Source of the DNA: Streptomyces chromofuscus
GTDB lineage: Bacteria; Actinomycetota; Actinomycetes; Streptomycetales; Streptomycetaceae
DNA length: 64,000 bases
Direction of reading: 5' to 3'
Assembly (NCBI RefSeq): GCF_015160875.1
Contig: NZ_CP063374.1
Coordinates: 4,653,501-4,717,500, forward strand
This document shows positions 9,407 through 19,352 of this stretch, piece by piece (position 1 is the first letter of the stretch; every line of letters begins with the position of its first letter). Both the position numbers and the translations under genes were made by a program. The notes beneath the pieces were generated by a model. It was not told where the DNA came from, did no database searches, and was given only the letters and a program-made list of their open reading frames with translations.

Positions 9407-11371
9407 GTGGAGAACCTGATTGCGCTGCTGATCGCGGCGCCCCTGCTCGGAGCGGCCGTCCTGCTGTGCGGCGGCCGACGGCTCGACGCCGTCGGCCACT
9501 GGATCGGCACGGTCCTCGCGTTCGTCTCCTTCGCCCTCGGCGCGGTCCTCTTCGCCGGCCTGCTGGGCAGGGGCGCGGGGGACCGGACGCTGACACAGCA
9601 CCTGTTCAGCTGGATCCCCGTCGAGGGCTTCCAGGCGGACGTCGCCTTCCAGCTCGACCAGCTGTCGATGACGTTCGTGCTGCTGATCACGGGCGTCGGC
9701 TCGCTGATCCACCTGTACTCGGTCGGATACATGGAGCACGACGAGCGGCGCCGCCGCTTCTTCGGCTACCTGAACCTGTTCCTCGCGGCGATGCTGCTGC
9801 TCGTCCTCGCCGACAACTACCTGCTGCTGTACGTCGGCTGGGAGGGCGTCGGTCTCGCCTCCTACCTGCTCATCGGCTTCTGGCAGCACAAGCCCAGCGC
9901 CGCCACCGCCGCCAAGAAGGCCTTCCTGGTCAACCGCGTCGGCGACATGGGCCTGTCCATCGCGATCATGCTGATGTTCACGACGTTCGGCACCTTCGCC
10001 TTCGGGCCGGTGCTCGGCGGGCACGAGGAGCAGGGCCTCGTCGGTGACACCTCCGAGGGGATGCTCACCGCGATCGGTCTGATGCTGCTGCTCGCCGCCT
10101 GCGGCAAGTCCGCCCAGGTGCCGCTGCAGTCCTGGCTCGGGGACGCGATGGAGGGCCCGACCCCGGTCTCGGCCCTGATCCACGCCGCGACGATGGTGAC
10201 GGCGGGCGTGTACCTGATCGTCCGGTCCGGCGCGATCTTCAACGCGGCACCCGACGCACAACTGGTCGTCACGATCGTCGGAGCGGTCACGCTCCTGTTC
10301 GGTGCGATCGTCGGTTGCGCCAAGGACGACATCAAGAAGGCGCTGGCCGGCTCGACCATGTCGCAGATCGGCTACATGACCCTGGCCGCCGGCCTCGGTC
10401 CCATCGGTTACGCCTTCGCGATCATGCACCTGGTGACGCACGGCTTCTTCAAGGCCGGGCTGTTCCTCGGCGCCGGCTCGGTGATGCACGGCATGAACGA
10501 CGAGGTCGACATGCGCAAGTACGGCGGCCTGCGCACGTACATGCCCATCACCTTCGTCACCTTCGGCCTCGGCTACCTCGCGATCATCGGCTTCCCCGGC
10601 CTGTCCGGCTTCTTCTCCAAGGACAAGATCATCGAGGCGGCGTTCGCCAAGGGCGGCACCGAGGGCTGGATCCTCGGCGGCTGCGCGCTGCTGGGCGCGG
10701 CCATCACGGCGTACTACATGACGCGCGTGATGCTGCTGACGTTCTTCGGCGAGGAGCGCTGGCGGCACGCGGCGACCGCGTCCCCGGCCGAGCCGGACGT
10801 GGAGCCCGCCGCCGAGACGCGGGGCGAGCACGCGGAACCGCACCCGCACGAGTCGCCCAAGGTCATGACGATCCCGATGATCGTGCTGGCGGTCGGGTCG
10901 GTCTTCGCCGGCGCGTTCTTCGGCATCGGGGAGCGCTTCGTGCACTGGCTGGAGCCCGTCACCGGGTTCGAGCACGGGCACCCGCCGGTCGGCGCGCTCA
11001 CGGTCACGCTGTCCACGGTGGCCGTGATGGTGATCGGTGTCGCGATCGCCTACGCGCAGTACGGCCGCCGCCCGGTCCCGGTCGTCGCCCCGCGCGGGTC
11101 GCTGCTCACCCGGGCCGCCCGCCGCGACCTGCTCCAGGACGACTTCAACCACGTCGTCCTGGTCCGCGGCGGCGAGCACCTCACGCGGTCCCTGGTGTAC
11201 GTCGACCACACCCTGGTCGACGGAGTCGTCAACGGCACGGCGGCCTCGGTCGGCGGCCTGTCCGGACGGATGCGCAGGCTGCAGAGCGGCTTCGCGCGGT
11301 CGTACGCGGTCTCGATGTTCGGCGGCGCGGCGGTTCTCGTCGCCGCGACCCTGCTGATGAGGGCGGTCTGA
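9407..11371 (+). CDS. nuoL: NADH-quinone oxidoreductase subunit L
   Basis: This is the distal proton-pumping subunit, Mrp-antiporter-like, 654 residues. Hallmarks are YVGWEGVGLASYLLIGFW, the discontinuous helix region PLQSWLGDAMEGPTPVSALIHAATMVTAGVYL, and DDIKKALAGSTMSQIGYM. A His/Glu-rich cytoplasmic stretch lies near residues 455-480. The start is GTG 9407, with GGGGTCGCTGAA as a weak ribosome site. Confidence 0.97.
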   Translation: MENLIALLIAAPLLGAAVLLCGGRRLDAVGHWIGTVLAFVSFALGAVLFAGLLGRGAGDRTLTQHLFSWIPVEGFQADVAFQLDQLSMTFVLLITGVGSLIHLYSVGYMEHDERRRRFFGYLNLFLAAMLLLVLADNYLLLYVGWEGVGLASYLLIGFWQHKPSAATAAKKAFLVNRVGDMGLSIAIMLMFTTFGTFAFGPVLGGHEEQGLVGDTSEGMLTAIGLMLLLAACGKSAQVPLQSWLGDAMEGPTPVSALIHAATMVTAGVYLIVRSGAIFNAAPDAQLVVTIVGAVTLLFGAIVGCAKDDIKKALAGSTMSQIGYMTLAAGLGPIGYAFAIMHLVTHGFFKAGLFLGAGSVMHGMNDEVDMRKYGGLRTYMPITFVTFGLGYLAIIGFPGLSGFFSKDKIIEAAFAKGGTEGWILGGCALLGAAITAYYMTRVMLLTFFGEERWRHAATASPAEPDVEPAAETRGEHAEPHPHESPKVMTIPMIVLAVGSVFAGAFFGIGERFVHWLEPVTGFEHGHPPVGALTVTLSTVAVMVIGVAIAYAQYGRRPVPVVAPRGSLLTRAARRDLLQDDFNHVVLVRGGEHLTRSLVYVDHTLVDGVVNGTAASVGGLSGRMRRLQSGFARSYAVSMFGGAAVLVAATLLMRAV

Positions 11372-11376
11372 TACCG

Positions 11377-12948
11377 ATGTCCTTTCCTCTGCTGACAGCG
11401 ACGGCGGCGCTCCCGGCGCTCGGGGCGATCGCCACGGCCGCCGTCCCGGCCGCGCGGCGCACCGCCGCCAAATGGCTGGCGCTGCTCGTCTCGCTCGCCA
11501 CGCTCGTCCTCGCCCTCACGGTCCTGGTCCGCTTCGACCCGGACGGCGCCCGCTACCAGCTCACCGAGTCGCACGCCTGGATCGCCGACTTCGGCGTCCG
11601 GTACGAGCTGGGCGTGGACGGCATCGCGGTGGCGCTGATCGCGCTGACCGCCCTGCTGATCCCGTTCATCGTCCTGGCGGGCTGGCACGACGCCGACCCG
11701 CTGGAGACCGGCAGCAGGCGGTGGCGGCCCACCCAGGGCTTCTTCGCCCTGATCCTGGCCGTCGAGGCGATGGTGATCCTCTCCTTCGAGGCCACCGACG
11801 TCTTCCTCTTCTACATCTTCTTCGAGGCCATGCTCATCCCGATGTACTTCCTCATCGGAGGCTTCGGGGACCGCGCCCACGAGCACGGTGAGAAGGTGGC
11901 GTCGACGCAGCGGTCGTACGCGGCCGTGAAGTTCCTGCTCTACAACCTGGTCGGCGGCCTGATCATGCTGGCCGCGGTGATCGGCCTGTACGTGGTGGCG
12001 GGGAACTTCTCCCTCACCGAGATCGCCGAGGCCCGGGCCAACGGCTCGCTGGAGATGGCGACCAGCACCGAACGCTGGCTGTTCCTCGGCTTCTTCTTCG
12101 CCTTCGCGGTGAAGGCGCCGCTGTGGCCGCTGCACACCTGGCTGCCCAACGCCATGCAGGAGTCCACCGCCCCGGTCGCCGTGCTCATCACGGCGGTCGT
12201 GGACAAGGTCGGCACCTTCGCGATGCTCCGCTTCTGCCTCCAGCTGTTCCCGGAGGCGAGCAAGTGGGCGACACCCGTCATCCTCGTGCTCGCCCTGATC
12301 AGCATCGTGTACGGCGCCCTGCTCGCCGTCGGCCAGCGCGACATGAAGCGCCTGATCGCGTACGCGTCGATCTCGCACTTCGGCTTCATCATCATGGGCA
12401 TCTTCGCGATGACCAGCCAGGGCCAGTCCGGCGCGACGCTCTACATGGTCAACCACGGGATCTCGACGGCCGCGCTGATGCTGGTGGCCGGCTTCCTGAT
12501 CTCGCGGCGCGGCTCGCGGCTCATCGCGGACTACGGCGGTGTCCAGAAGGTCGCTCCGGTGCTCGCCGGCACCTTCCTGATCGGCGGCCTGGCGACCCTG
12601 TCGCTGCCCGGACTCGCACCCTTCGTCAGTGAATTCCTGGTCCTGGTCGGCACGTTCGCGCGCTACCCGGTGATCGGCATCATCGCCACCTTCGGCATCG
12701 TCCTCGCCGCGCTCTACACCCTCGTCCTCTACCAGCGGACGATGACGGGCCCGGTGAAGCCGGAGGTCTCCGCGATGCCGGATCTGCGGGTGCGTGAACT
12801 CGTGGTGGTCGCCCCGCTGGTCGCGTTGCTGATCTTCCTGGGCGTCTACCCGAAGCCCGTCACGGACATCGTCAACCCGGCGGTGAAGCAGACCATGTCC
12901 GACGTACAGAAGCAGGACCCCCGGCCCGAGGTGGAGGCGGCCAAGTGA
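11377..12948 (+). CDS. nuoM: NADH-quinone oxidoreductase subunit M
   Basis: This is the second Mrp-like proton-pumping subunit. The product has 523 residues from ATG 11377, five nt after the nuoL stop. Conserved pieces are the lysine/glutamate helix segment FFEAMLIPMYFLIGGFG, APLWPLHTWLPNAMQESTAPVAV and DMKRLIAYASISHFGFI. The stop overlaps the GTG start of nuoN. Confidence 0.97.
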   Translation: MSFPLLTATAALPALGAIATAAVPAARRTAAKWLALLVSLATLVLALTVLVRFDPDGARYQLTESHAWIADFGVRYELGVDGIAVALIALTALLIPFIVLAGWHDADPLETGSRRWRPTQGFFALILAVEAMVILSFEATDVFLFYIFFEAMLIPMYFLIGGFGDRAHEHGEKVASTQRSYAAVKFLLYNLVGGLIMLAAVIGLYVVAGNFSLTEIAEARANGSLEMATSTERWLFLGFFFAFAVKAPLWPLHTWLPNAMQESTAPVAVLITAVVDKVGTFAMLRFCLQLFPEASKWATPVILVLALISIVYGALLAVGQRDMKRLIAYASISHFGFIIMGIFAMTSQGQSGATLYMVNHGISTAALMLVAGFLISRRGSRLIADYGGVQKVAPVLAGTFLIGGLATLSLPGLAPFVSEFLVLVGTFARYPVIGIIATFGIVLAALYTLVLYQRTMTGPVKPEVSAMPDLRVRELVVVAPLVALLIFLGVYPKPVTDIVNPAVKQTMSDVQKQDPRPEVEAAK

Positions 12949-14594
12949 GTGCAACAGCCGTCCACAGCCTGTGGACAACCGCGGCCGAGCCCCTCGGCAA
13001 GATCGACGCGCCGAAGATCGAGTACGCCCAGCTCTCGCCCATGCTGATCGTGATCGGCGCGGCGATCATCGGGGTGCTGGTCGAGGCGTTCGTCCCGCGC
13101 AAGTCCCGTTACTACGCGCAGATGTTCGTGTCCGCCGTGGGGCTGGCCGCCGGCTTCGCCGCGGTCGTCGCCCTCGCCGCGGACGGGTACGGCACCACGA
13201 AGGCCCGGATCGCGGCCATGGGCGCGATCGCGGTCGACGGACCGGCCCTGTTCCTGCAGGGCACCATCCTGCTGGCCGGGCTGGTCGCCCTGTTCACCTT
13301 CGCCGAGCGGCGGCTCGACCCGGCCGCGCACGGCAACCGGGTCGACTCCTTCGCCGCGCAGGCGGCGTCGGTACCCGGCAGCGACAGCGAGAAGGCGGCG
13401 GTCAAGGCCGGTTTCACCACCACCGAGGTCTTCCCGCTGCTGCTCTTCGCGGTCTCCGGCATGCTGCTCTTCCCCGCGGCCAACGATCTGCTGACGCTCT
13501 TCGTGGCCCTGGAGGTCTTCTCGCTGCCGCTGTACCTGATGTGCGCGCTGGCCCGCCGCAAGCGGCTGATGTCGCAGGAGGCCGCGGTCAAGTACTTCCT
13601 GCTCGGCGCGTTCGCCTCCGCGTTCACGCTGTTCGGCATCGCGCTGCTGTACGGCTACTCCGGCTCGATGTCGTACGGCACGATCGCGCAGGTCGTCGAC
13701 GGCACCATCACCGACATCACTCCCGCCCTCGCGAACACGATGGGCAACGACGTGCTGCTGCTGCTCGGCGCCGCGCTGATCGTGATGGGGCTGCTGTTCA
13801 AGGTGGGAGCGGTGCCGTTCCACATGTGGACGCCGGACGTGTACCAGGGCGCGCCGACGCCGGTGACCGGCTTCATGGCGGCGGCGACGAAGGTCGCCGC
13901 GTTCGGCGCGCTGCTGCGCATCCTGTACGTCGTGCTGCCCGGCCTGCGCTGGGACTGGCGGCCGGTGATGTGGGGCGTCGCGATCGTCACCATGCTGGGC
14001 GGCGCGATCGTCGCGATCACCCAGACCGACATCAAGCGACTGCTCGCGTACTCGTCGATCGCGCACGCGGGATTCATCCTCGCGGGTGTCATCGCGACCA
14101 CGCCGGACGGTGTGTCCTCCGTGCTCTTCTACCTGCTGGCGTACTCGTTCGTGACCATCGGGGCGTTCGCGGTGGTGACGCTGGTGCGGGACGCCGGCGG
14201 TGAGGCGACGCACCTGTCCAAGTGGGCCGGGCTCGGACGCAGGTCGCCGCTGGTGGCGGCCGTGTTCGCGGTTTTCCTGCTGGCCTTCGCCGGCATCCCG
14301 CTGACCTCGGGTTTCGCCGGCAAGTTCGCCGTGTTCAAGGCGGCGGCGGAGGGCGGCGCGGCGCCGCTCGTGGTGATCGGCGTGATCTCGTCGGCGATCG
14401 CCGCGTTCTTCTACATCCGGGTGATCGTGCTGATGTTCTTCAGCGACCCGAAGCCGGAGGGGCCGACGGTGGCGGTGCCGTCGCCGCTGACGGTGACGGC
14501 GATCGGGGTGGGCGTGGCAGTCACGCTGGTGCTGGGCGTGGCGCCGCAGTACTTCCTGGAGCTGGCCGGGGACGCGGGGGTGTTCGTGCGCTGA
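12945..14594 (+). CDS. nuoN: NADH-quinone oxidoreductase subunit N
   Basis: This is the third Mrp-like antiporter subunit and last gene of the main nuo operon, 549 residues. LLFKVGAVPFHMWTPDVYQGAPTPVTGF and DIKRLLAYSSIAHAGFI are the family signatures. The start is GTG 12945, which overlaps the nuoM stop. A strong hairpin follows 35 nt after the stop. Confidence 0.97.
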   Translation: MSATAVHSLWTTAAEPLGKIDAPKIEYAQLSPMLIVIGAAIIGVLVEAFVPRKSRYYAQMFVSAVGLAAGFAAVVALAADGYGTTKARIAAMGAIAVDGPALFLQGTILLAGLVALFTFAERRLDPAAHGNRVDSFAAQAASVPGSDSEKAAVKAGFTTTEVFPLLLFAVSGMLLFPAANDLLTLFVALEVFSLPLYLMCALARRKRLMSQEAAVKYFLLGAFASAFTLFGIALLYGYSGSMSYGTIAQVVDGTITDITPALANTMGNDVLLLLGAALIVMGLLFKVGAVPFHMWTPDVYQGAPTPVTGFMAAATKVAAFGALLRILYVVLPGLRWDWRPVMWGVAIVTMLGGAIVAITQTDIKRLLAYSSIAHAGFILAGVIATTPDGVSSVLFYLLAYSFVTIGAFAVVTLVRDAGGEATHLSKWAGLGRRSPLVAAVFAVFLLAFAGIPLTSGFAGKFAVFKAAAEGGAAPLVVIGVISSAIAAFFYIRVIVLMFFSDPKPEGPTVAVPSPLTVTAIGVGVAVTLVLGVAPQYFLELAGDAGVFVR

Positions 14595-14628
14595 CGCGTT
14601 CCCGGCGTACGGCACCCGCGTGCGCGGT

Positions 14629-14655
14629 GGCCCTCCCCGTTGACCGGGGAGGGCC
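14629..14655 (+). terminator. Hairpin terminator after the main nuo operon
   Basis: A perfect 11-bp stem (GGCCCTCCCCG / CGGGGAGGGCC) with a 5-nt loop lies 35 nt beyond the nuoN stop. It has no long T tract, as is common for terminators in this genus. Confidence 0.75.
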
Positions 14656-14811
14656 GTTGCGTTGCGGGGGGCGTTCCGTTTCCACGGGCGTTTCGCTGCC
14701 CTCATCGAGAACGCAGACGGGAGGGGCCGGCCTGTGGACAACTCCGGGGCTGTCGGTGCGGGCGCCTATCGTGGACGCAGTGGTCGAGACGCGACGTACG
14801 GGGGCACGGCG

Positions 14812-16851
14812 ATGGGTGGGACAGGCGGGGTAGGCGGCATGGCGGCAGTGGCTGACAGCGAGGCGTTGGCTGCACTCCACAAGGTGTTCGGGTACGACGC
14901 CTTCCGTGGAGAGCAGGAAGCGGTCATCGAGCATGTGGTGGCCGGTGGCGACGCCGTCGTCCTCATGCCGACCGGCGGCGGCAAGTCCCTCTGCTACCAG
15001 ATCCCGGCCCTCGTCAGACCGGGCACGGGCATCGTCGTCTCGCCGCTCATCGCCCTGATGCAGGACCAGGTGGACGCGCTGCGAGCGCTCGGTGTGCGCG
15101 CCGGGTTCGTCAACTCCACGCAGGACTTCGACGAGCGGCGCGTGGTGGAGGCCGAGTTCCTCGCCGGCGAACTGGACCTGCTGTACCTGGCGCCGGAGCG
15201 GCTGCGACTCGACGCCACGCTGGACCTGCTGTCGCGCGGGAAGATCTCCGTCTTCGCGATCGACGAGGCGCACTGCGTGTCCCAGTGGGGGCACGACTTC
15301 CGGCCCGACTACCTGACGCTGTCGCTGCTCGGCGAGCGCTGGCCCGACGTGCCGCGGATCGCGCTCACGGCGACCGCCACGCGGGCCACGCACCAGGAGC
15401 TCACCCAGCGGCTGAACATGCCGACGGCCCGGCACTTCGTGGCGAGCTTCGACCGGCCCAACATCCAGTACCGGATCGTGCCCAAGGCGGACCCCAAGAA
15501 GCAGCTGCTGAGCTTCCTGCGCGAGGAGCACGCGGGCGACGCGGGGATCGTCTACTGCCTGTCGCGCAAGTCGGTGGAGTCGACGGCCGAGTTCCTGACC
15601 AGGAACGGGATCGAGGCGGTGCCGTACCACGCGGGGCTGGACGCGGGTACGCGCGCGGCACACCAGTCCCGCTTCCTGCGCGAGGACGGGCTGGTCGTCG
15701 TGGCGACGATCGCCTTCGGGATGGGCATCGACAAGCCGGACGTGCGGTTCGTGGCCCACCTGGACCTGCCGAAGTCGGTGGAGGGCTACTACCAGGAGAC
15801 GGGCCGTGCCGGGCGGGACGGGCTGCCGTCCACGGCCTGGATGGCGTACGGCCTCAACGACGTCGTACAGCAGCGCAAGCTGATCCAGTCAGGCGAGGGC
15901 GACGAGGCGTTCCGGCGCCGGGCGGCGGCGCATCTGGACGCGATGCTCGCACTGTGCGAGACCGCCCGGTGCCGCCGGGGCCAGCTGCTCGCCTACTTCG
16001 GGCAGGACCCGGACCCGGCCGGCTGCGGCAACTGCGACACCTGTCTCACGCCGCCCGAGACCTGGGACGGCACCATCGCGGCGCAGAAGGTGCTGTCGAC
16101 GGTGGTGCGGCTGCAGCGGGAGCGGGGTCAGAAGTTCGGCGCGGTGCAGATCGTCGACATCCTGCTGGGCAAGCGCACCGGCAAGGTGATCCAGTTCGAC
16201 CACGACCAGCTCTCCGTGTTCGGCATCGGCCAGGAGCTCACCGAGGGCGAATGGCGGGGTGTCGTCCGGCAGCTGCTGGCGCAGGGTCTGCTCGCGGTCG
16301 AGGGGGAGTACGGGACGCTGGTGCTGACCGAGGCCAGCGGTGCGGTGCTGCGGCGGGAGCGGGAGGTGCCGCTGCGCAAGGAGCCGAAGAAGCCGGTGAG
16401 CGCGGGGGCCGGGTCCTCGTCGTCCGGGCGGGGCGAGCGCAAGGCCAAGGCCGCCGCGACCGAGCTGCCCGAGGAACTGCTGCCCGCATTCGAGGCGCTG
16501 CGCGCCTGGCGCGCCGAACAGGCCCGCGAACAGGGCGTCCCGGCCTACGTCATCTTCCACGACGCCACGCTGCGGGAGATCGCCACGGTGTGGCCCACCA
16601 CGGTGGCTCAGCTCGGCGGCATCGGCGGAGTCGGCGAGAAGAAACTGGCGACGTACGGGGAGGGCGTGCTGGCGGTGCTGGCCTCCGTGGGCGGTGCGCC
16701 CGGCACGGCTGCGGCGGCCGACGCGGCACCGGCAGCGGCGGACGCGACCCCGGCCGCCGCGGCCGACGCGACCGACGCGGACCCGGAGGCGCACGACGAC
16801 TGGCCCGAGACGGACGCGGAGCCGGAGCCTGACGACTGGATGCAGCAGTAG
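14812..16851 (+). CDS. recQ: ATP-dependent DNA helicase RecQ
   Basis: This is a 3'-5' DNA helicase for recombination and fork repair. From ATG 14812 the product has 679 residues. Walker A TGGGKS is at 54-59, the DEAH box at 151-154, then SQWGHDFRPDY. The helicase C domain has GRAGRDG, the zinc-binding cluster has spaced Cys (CETARC, CGNCDTC), then come a winged-helix RQC domain and an HRDC domain near residues 550-625. The C-terminus is a 55-residue Ala/Asp-rich tail. ATG 14839 is an alternative start. The gene stands alone after the nuo terminator; -10-like TATCGT lies at 14767. Confidence 0.95.
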   Translation: MGGTGGVGGMAAVADSEALAALHKVFGYDAFRGEQEAVIEHVVAGGDAVVLMPTGGGKSLCYQIPALVRPGTGIVVSPLIALMQDQVDALRALGVRAGFVNSTQDFDERRVVEAEFLAGELDLLYLAPERLRLDATLDLLSRGKISVFAIDEAHCVSQWGHDFRPDYLTLSLLGERWPDVPRIALTATATRATHQELTQRLNMPTARHFVASFDRPNIQYRIVPKADPKKQLLSFLREEHAGDAGIVYCLSRKSVESTAEFLTRNGIEAVPYHAGLDAGTRAAHQSRFLREDGLVVVATIAFGMGIDKPDVRFVAHLDLPKSVEGYYQETGRAGRDGLPSTAWMAYGLNDVVQQRKLIQSGEGDEAFRRRAAAHLDAMLALCETARCRRGQLLAYFGQDPDPAGCGNCDTCLTPPETWDGTIAAQKVLSTVVRLQRERGQKFGAVQIVDILLGKRTGKVIQFDHDQLSVFGIGQELTEGEWRGVVRQLLAQGLLAVEGEYGTLVLTEASGAVLRREREVPLRKEPKKPVSAGAGSSSSGRGERKAKAAATELPEELLPAFEALRAWRAEQAREQGVPAYVIFHDATLREIATVWPTTVAQLGGIGGVGEKKLATYGEGVLAVLASVGGAPGTAAAADAAPAAADATPAAAADATDADPEAHDDWPETDAEPEPDDWMQQ

Positions 16852-16887
16852 CGGCAGTGGCGGCAGTGGCGGCAGTGGCGGCAGCGG
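16852..16887. repeat. Four tandem 9-bp repeats after recQ
   Basis: The unit CGGCAGTGG occurs three times in a row, then once as CGGCAGCGG. The array begins directly at the recQ stop codon (its last base is 16851) and lies between the convergent ends of recQ and the M56 peptidase gene. No hairpin or coding role is apparent. Confidence 0.8.
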
Positions 16888-16953
16888 TGCCGGGCTGGGC
16901 ACCGTGCTGTCGCGCGCGCATCCGCCGACCGGGGCTCCCGCCCCCGCTCGCCG

Positions 16954-17892
16954 CTACGACAGCGCCGTCAGGCCGGGCGCGAAGGTGATCAGCAGCGGGA
17001 GCAAGGGCACCAGAGCCGCCGCAGTCGTCGTCAGGGCCCGGTGTCTGCGGTCCAGCCGAGCGGGGGGCTCCAGGAGACGGTCCACGCGTTCGCCCAGGAG
17101 GCGGTGGCTGGAGGCGCAGGAGAGGACGCCCCGGTGCTGGTTGAGTTCGATCAGCGCCAGTGCCGTGGTCAGGTGGCCGCAGCGGCGGGACGCCGTGTCG
17201 TCGGCGGCGAGTTCGACCAGGCGGTGGGTCTGGTCGCAGAAGTGCGTGAAGAGGGGCACGCGGGGGAAGCCGGTGGCCAGCGCGGTGGACAGGTGCAGCA
17301 GCCAGTCGTGGCGGGCGCGGGCGTGGCCGCGCTCGTGGGTGAGGACGGCGTCGAGCTGGTGGTCGGTGAGACGGTGCAGTGCGCCGGTGGTGACGATCAG
17401 CTGGGGCGGGCTGCCCGGCATCCACCAGGCGTCGGGGTACTCGTCCTCCAGGACGAGCAGCGGACCGCGCCCGGCTCCGAGGCCCGCGGGCAGGTCGGGG
17501 GCGCGTTCGCGCAGGTGCGCGCGGGCCCGGGCGCGGCGGCGCCGGGCCTCGAACAGCTCGCGTACGAGCATCGCGGTGGTCCACGCGGCGCCGCAGGCCA
17601 GCAGCAGCGTCAGCGCGGTGGCCCACAGCGGCGCCACCGACAGGTCGTAGGCGGCGGCGACGCGAGGCGGGGCCGGTGCGAAGACCTGGTCGCGCACGGT
17701 CTGGAAGACGGCCGCAGCGCCCAGGACCAGCGCGGTCAGGCAGCACAGCAGGACGGTGGCGACCAGGCACTGCCACACCCACAGCCCGACGACGGGCTCC
17801 CGTTCGGGCCAGGCGGCCCTGACCAGCGTGCGGGGGGCCGGTACGGCGGCCGTCAGGGCGACGACGCTCAGCAGGAGCAGGCAGACGGTCAT
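16954..17892 (-). CDS. M56-family membrane metallopeptidase
   Basis: This is a BlaR1/MecR1-like membrane peptidase without a sensor domain, 312 residues. There are hydrophobic helices near residues 1-18, 38-62 and 88-110, then the zinc motif HERGH in the peptidase domain and the downstream ELAADDTASRR that supplies the third ligand, and a C-terminal helix. Such proteins usually travel with a BlaI-type repressor that they cleave; none is visible next to this one. Its substrate is unknown. The gene is transcribed convergently with recQ. Confidence 0.88.
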   Translation of the reverse strand: MTVCLLLLSVVALTAAVPAPRTLVRAAWPEREPVVGLWVWQCLVATVLLCCLTALVLGAAAVFQTVRDQVFAPAPPRVAAAYDLSVAPLWATALTLLLACGAAWTTAMLVRELFEARRRRARARAHLRERAPDLPAGLGAGRGPLLVLEDEYPDAWWMPGSPPQLIVTTGALHRLTDHQLDAVLTHERGHARARHDWLLHLSTALATGFPRVPLFTHFCDQTHRLVELAADDTASRRCGHLTTALALIELNQHRGVLSCASSHRLLGERVDRLLEPPARLDRRHRALTTTAAALVPLLPLLITFAPGLTALS

Positions 17893-18049
17893 GCCACGGG
17901 CTCCGGATCCTGGTCGGGAGTGGGGCGGCTTCTGGTCGTGCGGTGCGGGCGGCGCTCACGGCCGTACGCGTCGCACGCCCGCGCCACACGCCGTACGTGA
18001 ACACATCCCAACGCCGCGCCACACGCCGTACATGCACGCATCGCGCGCC

Positions 18050-18067
18050 CGCGCCACGCGTGGCGCG
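18050..18067. promoter_or_regulatory. 18-bp perfect palindrome
   Basis: CGCGCCACG/CGTGGCGCG is a perfect palindrome in the 250-bp gap between the fumarylacetoacetase stop and the M56 gene start. Two 19-bp near-identical direct repeats lie beside it at 17981-17999 and 18016-18034 (GCGCCACACGCCGTAC core). It may be an operator for the M56 gene or a terminator for the upstream gene; the sequence alone does not decide. Confidence 0.4.
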
Positions 18068-18140
18068 CGCCGCCCGCCCGTCAGTATGACGGTGACGGGC
18101 GGCCGGAGTCAGTGCCGAGGCCGAGGTCGGCTCGGAAACC

Positions 18141-19352
18141 TCACCGGGAGACGACCCGTCCGGTCACCTCGCCGAGCCCCACGCGCACCCCGCCCGCCCC
18201 CGGAGCCCAGGCCGTCATCGTCACGACGTCGCCGTCCTCCAGGAATGTCCGCTTCCCGTCGGGCAGTTCGAGAGCGTCGCGGCCGTTCCAGGTCAGCTCC
18301 AGAAGAGAGCCGCGCTCGCGCTCGGTCGGTCCGCTGACCGTGCCCGAGCCGTACAGATCGCCGGTGCGCAGGGATGCCCCGTTGACGGTCATGTGGGCGA
18401 GTTGCTGCGCCGCGGTCCAGTACATGGTGGAGAAGGGAGGCTCCGCGACGACGTGACCGTTGAGGGCGACGGAGATGCGGAGGTCGTAGCCGCCGGGTTC
18501 CTCCTCGGCGTCGTCCAGGTACGGCAGCAGGGGGTGCGTCCGCCCGGGCGGGGCCACCCGCGCCTCGTCCAGCGCGTCCAGCGGCGTGATCCACGCCGAC
18601 ACCGAGGTGGCGAAGGACTTGCCGAGGAACGGGCCGAGAGGAACGTACTCCCAGGCCTGGATGTCGCGTGCGGACCAGTCGTTCAGGAGGCACAGGCCGA
18701 AGACGTGGTCGCGGAAGCCGGACAGCGGCACCGGCGTGCCCATCGCCGACGGGACGCCCACCACGAAGCCGACCTCGGCCTCGATGTCCAGGCGGGCGGA
18801 CGGGCCGAAGGCCGGAGCGGCGTCGGCCGGGGCCTTGCGCTGGCCGGAGGGCCGGACGACGTCCGTGCCGGAGACGACGACGGTGCCGGAGCGGCCGTGG
18901 TATCCGATCGGCAGATGCTTCCAGTTGGGCGTGAGGGAGTCGGCGGCCTCCGGGCGGAACATCCGGCCGACGTTGCGGGCGTGGTTCTCGGACGCGTAGA
19001 AGTCGACGTAGTCCGCGACCTCGAAGGGCAGGTGCAGGGTCACCGAGGACAGGGGGTACATCAGGGGCGCGAGGGTCTCGCGGTGGGAGGGCACGCTGAC
19101 CCAGGCGGTCAGCGCCCGCCGGACGTCCGACCAGGCGGTGCGGCCCGCGGCGAGCAACGGGTTCAGGGTCGGGCGGGCCAGCAGTTCGGCGTACGGGGAG
19201 CCAAGGGCCAGGGCCGCCGCGCCGGCGTCGAGGACGTGGTCGCCGAGGCGCACACCCACCGTCCGTTCGGCGGAGCCGACGGGTGAGAACACGCCGTACG
19301 GAAGGTTGTGCGGACCGAAGGGGTCGCCCTCGGGGACATCGAAGGGGGGCAT
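18141..19352 (-). CDS. fahA: Fumarylacetoacetase
   Basis: This enzyme hydrolyses fumarylacetoacetate to fumarate and acetoacetate in the last step of tyrosine/homogentisate breakdown. The product of 403 residues matches the long FAH type. The N-terminal segment MPPFDVPEGDPFGPHNLPYG is typical, DFYASENHARNVG carries the catalytic His and a metal Asp, LDIEAEVGF carries two metal Glu, and NDWSARDIQAWEY the other Asp. ATG 19352 has GTGAGG nine nt upstream; GTG 19367 is an alternative start. No other homogentisate-pathway gene is nearby. Confidence 0.93.
   Translation of the reverse strand: MPPFDVPEGDPFGPHNLPYGVFSPVGSAERTVGVRLGDHVLDAGAAALALGSPYAELLARPTLNPLLAAGRTAWSDVRRALTAWVSVPSHRETLAPLMYPLSSVTLHLPFEVADYVDFYASENHARNVGRMFRPEAADSLTPNWKHLPIGYHGRSGTVVVSGTDVVRPSGQRKAPADAAPAFGPSARLDIEAEVGFVVGVPSAMGTPVPLSGFRDHVFGLCLLNDWSARDIQAWEYVPLGPFLGKSFATSVSAWITPLDALDEARVAPPGRTHPLLPYLDDAEEEPGGYDLRISVALNGHVVAEPPFSTMYWTAAQQLAHMTVNGASLRTGDLYGSGTVSGPTERERGSLLELTWNGRDALELPDGKRTFLEDGDVVTMTAWAPGAGGVRVGLGEVTGRVVSR

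Noticed and set aside
16852..16887. Possible CRISPR-like array
   Set aside because: The repeats are only 9 bp and have no spacers.
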